A stretch of DNA of 18,356 nt, taken from contig DHQV01000046.1 in the NCBI GenBank assembly GCA_002408185.1, positions 1 through 18,356 of the forward strand, in the 5' to 3' direction. The notes beneath the pieces were generated by a model that worked only from the letters and a program-made list of their open reading frames with translations, searched no databases and was not told the origin of the DNA. Shown piece by piece: positions 14,000 through 18,356 of this stretch; the first letter of the stretch is position 1, and every line of letters starts with the position of its first letter. The DNA is from Deltaproteobacteria bacterium UBA5329 (GTDB lineage: Bacteria; Desulfobacterota; Syntrophorhabdia; Syntrophorhabdales; Syntrophorhabdaceae). Made by a program: the position numbers and the translations under genes.

Positions 14000-14587
14000 A
14001 TGGCTAATAATGTAGTAAGAATTGGTCTGGTGGTATTCGCATATCTTGTCGGCTCGATCCCGGTCGGGGTCATTCTTGGAAAATTGAAAGGCGTCGATCC
14101 GAGGAGGACGGGGAGCGGTAATATCGGGGCGACCAATGTCATGCGGGTGGGAGGAAAGGCGCTTGGTATCGTGACACTTCTCGGGGATGCAGCGAAGGGT
14201 TTCGTGCCGGTAGCACTTGCCGGGGCGCTTGGCTGCGATGCGTTGACCATTGCGATCGTGGGGCTCGCGGCATTCCTGGGACATATCTTTCCTGTCTTTC
14301 TGGGGTTCAAGGGCGGGAAAGGGGTTGCGACCGCCCTCGGCGTCTATCTTGCCATAAGGCCGCTGGTCATACTCGGTGCGTTTATCGTATTTCTCATCGT
14401 ATTCCTTGCCTGGCGGTACGTGTCGTTAGCGTCCATGGTAGGGGCGATAGTAGTGCCTGTCGGGCTATACCTCATCAAGGCACCCTGTGAGCTCGTCTCA
14501 ATGTCCGGGATCATCGGGATCCTTGTAATAATCCGCCATAAAGAGAATATTTCCAGGCTTCTGAAGGGAACGGAGAACAAGATCTGA
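14000..14587 (+). CDS. plsY: Acyl-phosphate:glycerol-3-phosphate acyltransferase PlsY
   Basis: The 195-residue integral membrane protein contains all PlsY motifs: GSGNIGATN (38-46), LGDAAKG (61-67), GHIFPVFLGFKGGKGVAT (94-111) and RHKENI (179-184), between about five to seven hydrophobic segments. It transfers an acyl group from acyl phosphate to glycerol-3-phosphate at the cytoplasmic membrane, the first step of phospholipid synthesis. Length and N-terminus agree with the family, so the ATG at 14000 is credible although no ribosome site precedes it. The promoter position suggests it is made from a leaderless transcript. It is divergent from tRNA-Leu and converges on the adenine-deaminase-like gene, with 19 bp between. 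Confidence 0.95.
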   Translation: MANNVVRIGLVVFAYLVGSIPVGVILGKLKGVDPRRTGSGNIGATNVMRVGGKALGIVTLLGDAAKGFVPVALAGALGCDALTIAIVGLAAFLGHIFPVFLGFKGGKGVATALGVYLAIRPLVILGAFIVFLIVFLAWRYVSLASMVGAIVVPVGLYLIKAPCELVSMSGIIGILVIIRHKENISRLLKGTENKI

Positions 14588-14606
14588 GGCCCGCAGGCCC
14601 TTTGGG

Positions 14607-16349
14607 TTAGAGGTGAAGCGGGACGAGGCGACGGTTCTTGATGTCGGCCAAGCCCTTATCCGTTATGCGCAGAAATGGAAGGCCGGAGAACGGGATGGTT
14701 TGAAGGGTGAGAAAGGGCCGCTCCAGCGTAACGCCTATCCGGCGGATGCTCCTGACCATTTCTTGCGTGGCATCGGCAATCTCTTCAATGCTGCCGATTG
14801 GTATTGTCCCGAATACGGGCATGGGGAGTTCGAAGATGACACTGCCCTCCCTGACTATGACCGTGCCTCCCTGAAGGTCGATGAGGCTGTTGACTGCCGT
14901 CGCCATATCGTCCTCGGAGCTTCCCATGGTGAGGATATTGCCTGTATCCCAGATCAGAGACGTCGCGAATGCGCCCTGTTTTATGCCTGTACCGGTAATG
15001 AACCCCTTTCCTTTGATCGAACTGTTATAGCGGTTTATTACGGACACGGGGATTATATCGGCCGAAAGGTCTTTTTCAAGATATCCGTTTTTGACCAGGG
15101 GTTTCCAGGAGATCTCCCGGGTTATGGTCTGGTTAAGCACTTTAATGACGCGCACGTCCCCTGAATGGTCGCCATGCGCGACTTTCAGATCGACAGGGCT
15201 GATCTTTCGTGCTTTGATCGTATTGCGGGCCGTGTCGGGATAGTTATAAGGTTCGATCTTTTCGCAATATTGCCCTGCGTCAAACACCATTTTCCCGCCT
15301 GCCATAACCCGCTCCACCCACACGTCTTCCATGCTGTTCAGAAAGAGGATATCGGCATGGCGCAGCGGCGCAATCGCGCCCAGATGCCTTAAACCATAAT
15401 AATCTGCGGGATTTATCGTCGCCATCTTTATTGCATCGATGGGCCTGAAACCGTATGATATCGCTGTCCGGACGATGGAATCGAGGTAGCCTTCCTCCCT
15501 GAGCATGACCGCGTCAAAGGCATCCGAGGTCAGGATCAGCCGTCTTGTATCGATATCCATATCCTTCAGGCCGGAAAGCTCGGGCAACTCCTTGCGTACA
15601 AAACCCTGCCTGATCATGATATAGATCCCGAACCGGAGTTTTTCGAGGACTTCATCCACGGTAATGGATTCATGGCACGATGTGATGCCGGTCAACGCAT
15701 ATTCGATGAGTCTTTTCCCGTGCGCGCCTGCGGCGTGCCCATCGAGCTTCTTGTTGAGCCCTAACGCGGCTTCGGCCTGCTTCAGGATACGGGGGTCCCC
15801 CTCGACGATCCGGGTCCAGTAAGCCTCGCCAATACCGACCACATCATCCCGTTGCAGGAATTTTTTGAATTCACCGAGCGTCAGGCCTTTCGATCCTTCC
15901 ATCTCAGGAAACGGAGGGGTTAGCGGAGGGGCAAGGAAATAACAACGAACGGGATAACCCTGCGTGCTTTCCGTGAACGAAGCGACGCCTTCCATCCCGC
16001 ACGCGCACGCAACGGCACTCGTCTCGGTCACGACGGTCGTGGTGCCGCCACGGACCGCGTAGGGTACCAGCGCGTAGAACGGATAAAGGCTGTCAAGGTG
16101 CGTATGCGCGTCGATAAAGCCGGGACAGAGATATGCTCCACGTGCATCTACGACCTCGGACGGGCTATACCCTGACGCCTTGTCCTCGTCTTCGATAGAT
16201 GCTATCAGGCCATCTTTGATAATTATCGCCGAACCTTCGTCGATGCCGTTCGTAAAAACGTTGATGATCTTTCCATTGACGATGATGGCGTCGGGCCCTG
16301 CTTTGCCTTTCGTGACATCGAGAAGCGATCGTATCGTCGCGGCTTTCAT
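14607..16349 (-). CDS. Adenine-deaminase-like amidohydrolase
   Basis: The 580-residue protein follows the adenine deaminase (Ade) layout: a small beta domain at both ends, a metal-binding barrel, and the conserved C-terminal region ending PFLRITDKGLADI. Metal-site elements are FIDAHTHLD (78-86, His82 and His84), GIGEAYW (172-178, Glu175), DGHAAG (203-208), SCHESIT (224-230) and TSDAFD (274-279, Asp276). It departs from classic Ade at several points: HTHLDS replaces HxHIESS, GEAYW replaces GEMMN, CHES replaces DHE and TSDA replaces TDD. The reaction is therefore not certain; adenine to hypoxanthine is the default guess, but a related purine or another cyclic amide is possible. AAAGGA precedes the ATG. 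It is divergent from an MFS transporter and close to a second, similar amidohydrolase. Confidence 0.8.
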   Translation of the reverse strand: MKAATIRSLLDVTKGKAGPDAIIVNGKIINVFTNGIDEGSAIIIKDGLIASIEDEDKASGYSPSEVVDARGAYLCPGFIDAHTHLDSLYPFYALVPYAVRGGTTTVVTETSAVACACGMEGVASFTESTQGYPVRCYFLAPPLTPPFPEMEGSKGLTLGEFKKFLQRDDVVGIGEAYWTRIVEGDPRILKQAEAALGLNKKLDGHAAGAHGKRLIEYALTGITSCHESITVDEVLEKLRFGIYIMIRQGFVRKELPELSGLKDMDIDTRRLILTSDAFDAVMLREEGYLDSIVRTAISYGFRPIDAIKMATINPADYYGLRHLGAIAPLRHADILFLNSMEDVWVERVMAGGKMVFDAGQYCEKIEPYNYPDTARNTIKARKISPVDLKVAHGDHSGDVRVIKVLNQTITREISWKPLVKNGYLEKDLSADIIPVSVINRYNSSIKGKGFITGTGIKQGAFATSLIWDTGNILTMGSSEDDMATAVNSLIDLQGGTVIVREGSVIFELPMPVFGTIPIGSIEEIADATQEMVRSIRRIGVTLERPFLTLQTIPFSGLPFLRITDKGLADIKNRRLVPLHL

Positions 16350-16382
16350 TCCGGTCCTTTCTCACCAGTTGTGATCCTTTTT

Positions 16383-16411
16383 ATTTTACTTGAAAAAGTC
16401 CTCCCGTGCAA
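16383..16411 (-). promoter_or_regulatory. Putative promoter of the adenine-deaminase-like gene
   Basis: On the minus strand, -10 TAAAAT (16383-16388, 5 of 6) lies 17 bp from a weak -35 TTGCAC (16406-16411). It overlaps the opposing promoter of the transporter gene, so the two may compete or be co-regulated. Confidence 0.4.
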
Positions 16412-16419
16412 AGTATTGT
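16390..16419 (+). promoter_or_regulatory. Putative promoter of the MFS transporter gene
   Basis: -35 TTGAAA (16390-16395), an 18-bp spacer and -10 TATTGT (16414-16419) lie about 35 bp before the start codon, overlapping the divergent promoter. Confidence 0.4.
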
Positions 16420-16452
16420 TTGTAGTTATTCCACGAACAGGGGAAAATTCTC

Positions 16453-17703
16453 GTGAACCGGCACAGATGGTTGCTTTTTCTTATTCTTTCTGCACAATAC
16501 CTTATAGTCTATTTTCATCGGGTATCCCCTGCCGTTGTCGCACAGGATCTCGTCTCCAGCTTCGATATATCGGCGACCGCCCTTGGCGTCCTGGCGTCTG
16601 CGTATTTTTACCCCTATGCAATGATGCAGGTCCCTGTCGGCATCCTTTCCGACTCGTGGGGCCCAAAAAAGACGATAGTCGTTTTCAGCCTGGTCGCCGC
16701 ATTCGGCGCTATCGGGTTCGGCCTCGCACCCCGTTTTGGTTTCGCGATCGCGGCCCGTGCCTGCGTGGGCCTCGGCTTGGCGGCGGTTTTTGTGTCGACG
16801 ATGAGAATATTCGGACTGTGGTTTCGCGGAGCGCAGCTCGCGAGGGTTGCCGGGGCACTGATGGCTGTCGGCGGGATCGGCTGGTTCTCGGCGACAACCC
16901 CGCTTGCTTTCCTGTCGGGCCTCGTAGGCTGGCGGATAGCGATCATCCTGGTCGGGTGTGCATCGCTCGTGGTCATCTTCTTCATCTGGAGATTCATCGA
17001 GGATTCCCCGGAAGCCAAGGGGCTGCCGCCTGTCGTCGAGGCGGGGGAGGCCGTTTTTTCAGGAAAGCGCAACATCTTCGATGACCTGGCTATAGTCCTG
17101 AAAAACAAATATTTTTGGAGCATAGCGGTCTGGTTCATAATGAGGGGAGGGGCCCTGTTCGGGTTCTTCGGCTTGTGGGCGGGCCCGTATTTGAAGGACG
17201 TCTACGGTCTAAGCAAGGGTACGGCAGGTGGTATTCTCTCCATGATCGCAGTGGCGATGATATTCGTGAGCCCCATCATAGGGCACCTTTCTGACAAGAC
17301 GTTGAAAAGCCGCAAGAAGATCCTCGTCTGGTCCTCGCTCTTAAATGTGCTGTGCTTTGCATGTGTGCTCTATTTCTTTGATCGGCTCGGCATAATTTCG
17401 CTGTACATACTCTTCTTCCTGATGGGCATCACGATCAGTTCGGTGGGAACGGTCGCAATAGTCACCGCAAAGGAACTTTTCCCCGGTGAAATTGCCGGGA
17501 CATCGATGGGCATGATCAACCTGTTCCCCTTTATCGGGGCCATCGTATTCCAGCCTTTAATGGGGTTTGTTCTAGACCGGGCGGGCATGGCTAAAGGGGC
17601 CTACCCCCTCTTCGCGTACCGCCAGATGCTCTGGATCTATTTTATCACAAGTGTTTTCGCATTTTTGAGCATCCTGAAATGCAAGGAAACCTATCAAGGG
17701 TAA
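16453..17703 (+). CDS. Major facilitator superfamily transporter
   Basis: The 416-residue protein has about twelve hydrophobic segments in two halves. The MFS motif A is clear between segments 2 and 3 (GILSDSWGPKKT, 63-74), and a related loop recurs in the second half (GHLSDKTLKSRKK). It is an inner-membrane secondary transporter; overall it resembles organic-anion or metabolite MFS carriers. The substrate cannot be read from sequence. Its place between two adenine-deaminase-like amidohydrolases suggests uptake or export of a purine or other cyclic amide that they process. It starts with GTG, with AGGGGA about eight bases upstream; no in-frame ATG in the first dozen codons fits better. The next gene starts 93 bp downstream in the same direction. 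Confidence 0.85.
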   Translation: MNRHRWLLFLILSAQYLIVYFHRVSPAVVAQDLVSSFDISATALGVLASAYFYPYAMMQVPVGILSDSWGPKKTIVVFSLVAAFGAIGFGLAPRFGFAIAARACVGLGLAAVFVSTMRIFGLWFRGAQLARVAGALMAVGGIGWFSATTPLAFLSGLVGWRIAIILVGCASLVVIFFIWRFIEDSPEAKGLPPVVEAGEAVFSGKRNIFDDLAIVLKNKYFWSIAVWFIMRGGALFGFFGLWAGPYLKDVYGLSKGTAGGILSMIAVAMIFVSPIIGHLSDKTLKSRKKILVWSSLLNVLCFACVLYFFDRLGIISLYILFFLMGITISSVGTVAIVTAKELFPGEIAGTSMGMINLFPFIGAIVFQPLMGFVLDRAGMAKGAYPLFAYRQMLWIYFITSVFAFLSILKCKETYQG

Positions 17704-17796
17704 GGGATGCCGTTACAGGCCTTATGCTAATTTCTTGCCAAGAGGGGGGCTTTTGCGCTACATTGAAACGAATACCCGAGGCTAAAGATACAGGGA

Positions 17797-18356
17797 ATGA
17801 TCAAGAAGACGTTACAGGACTTGAAATATCTGGTTGCCGTCGCAAATTCAGATCGGGCACCGGATGTTGTCATAGAGGGTGGTTCCGTTTTTGATGTATT
17901 CACGGGCGATGTATATTCAGGGGACATCTGGATATACGGCAGCTGGATCGCTTATGTCGGCAAGGCAAAGGCGAGAACAAACGAAAAGACCCGGATCGTC
18001 GATGCAAAGGGTCTTGTCGCTCTTCCCGGATATATCGACGCCCACGGACATGCCGACCTCTTCTACAATCCCGCGTCATTTTCTGATGTTGCCGTCACGA
18101 AAGGCACAACGACCGTTTTTTCGGACAGCCACGACCTCATCAACTCTGTCGGTCCGAAAGGCTTCCGTGAGATATTGAGGCAGGCCCCGCATTACAACAT
18201 AAAATATCTCTGGGGCGTACCTGCCACGTATCCCCCGTATCCGGAGGTTGAAGGCGGCGATATTTTTTCACTGTACGATGTTTGGGGGCTTTTGTCGGAC
18301 CATCCCGAGTGCGTGTCTCTGAGCGAGGTTTCGCCCTATCTCAGGATAACGAAGAA
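17797..18356 (+). CDS. Second adenine-deaminase-like amidohydrolase (5' part only)
   Basis: An open frame runs from ATG 17797 off the window end (186 codons visible). The N-terminus has the Ade-type beta domain (PDVVIEGGSVFDVFTGDVYSGDIWI), then the barrel entry LPGYIDAHGHADLFYNP with a metal-type HxH, KGTTTVFSDSH, and a loop APHYNIKYLWGVPATYPPYP matching the LAPPLTPPFP loop of the other enzyme at 14607-16349. It is thus a diverged relative of that gene, again lacking the classic HxHIESS motif. An in-frame stop at 17764 and no other upstream start support this ATG. The ribosome site is odd: AGGGA touches the ATG, and a GAGG lies 15 bases away. It follows the MFS gene by 93 bp and is probably co-transcribed with it. 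Confidence 0.75.
   Translation, partial: MIKKTLQDLKYLVAVANSDRAPDVVIEGGSVFDVFTGDVYSGDIWIYGSWIAYVGKAKARTNEKTRIVDAKGLVALPGYIDAHGHADLFYNPASFSDVAVTKGTTTVFSDSHDLINSVGPKGFREILRQAPHYNIKYLWGVPATYPPYPEVEGGDIFSLYDVWGLLSDHPECVSLSEVSPYLRITK

Noticed and set aside
14588..14599. GGCC-CGCA-GGCC hairpin between plsY and the adenine-deaminase-like gene as a bidirectional terminator
   Set aside because: A four-bp stem with only three T residues after it could easily be chance.

Overview
The window reads as a chromosomal segment of an anaerobic, Desulfobacterota-like ('deltaproteobacterial') bacterium. The lineage is inferred from gene content: a complete-looking futalosine menaquinone operon with UbiA/UbiD/UbiX-type late genes, a CoA-disulfide-reductase/rhodanese type flavoprotein, a stand-alone type I-beta DAHP synthase and adenine-deaminase-like amidohydrolases. 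A Syntrophorhabdus-like organism is one possibility, but this cannot be proven from the sequence. The base composition is moderately GC-rich in the metabolic genes and visibly more AT-rich in the dynamin gene.

Layout. 1-741 (+) is the 3' end of a flavin disulfide reductase fused to a rhodanese domain. It converges on a small secreted protein gene at 791-1243 (-). After a 314-bp divergent spacer come a bacterial dynamin-like GTPase (1558-3216, +) and a 43-repeat pentapeptide protein (3326-4042, +). These two form the accessory part of the window. From 12110 down to 4163 on the minus strand runs a nine-gene menaquinone operon: mqnE, mqnA, mqnC, mqnD, mqnB, a UbiD decarboxylase, a UbiA prenyltransferase, a small LpdD-like protein and a UbiX flavin prenyltransferase. 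The first five genes are chained by 4-base ATGA/GTGA overlaps, and a good promoter sits upstream of mqnE. Just upstream, also on the minus strand, is DAHP synthase (12278-13090). Its leader contains a strong intrinsic terminator that can only belong to its own transcript, so it is probably controlled by attenuation. Together, DAHP synthase (entry to the shikimate pathway) and the mqn genes (chorismate to demethylmenaquinone) cover the two ends of the aromatic route to the quinone.

From 13468 onward come a dodecin-like flavin storage protein (+), a tRNA-Leu(UAA) (-) with a near-consensus promoter, and plsY (+), whose promoter places the transcript start almost exactly on the ATG, suggesting a leaderless mRNA. 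The right end holds an adenine-deaminase-like enzyme (14607-16349, -), a divergent MFS transporter (16453-17703, +) and the start of a second adenine-deaminase-like amidohydrolase (17797 to the window end, +).

No insertion sequence, CRISPR array, phage gene or rRNA is visible. The most interesting items are the DAHP synthase leader, the dodecin lacking the flavin-stacking Trp, the LpdD-like protein inside a quinone operon, the dynamin/pentapeptide pair, and the question of how the futalosine pathway deals with its 6-amino group. I did not find convincing evidence for a wholly new multi-gene system.
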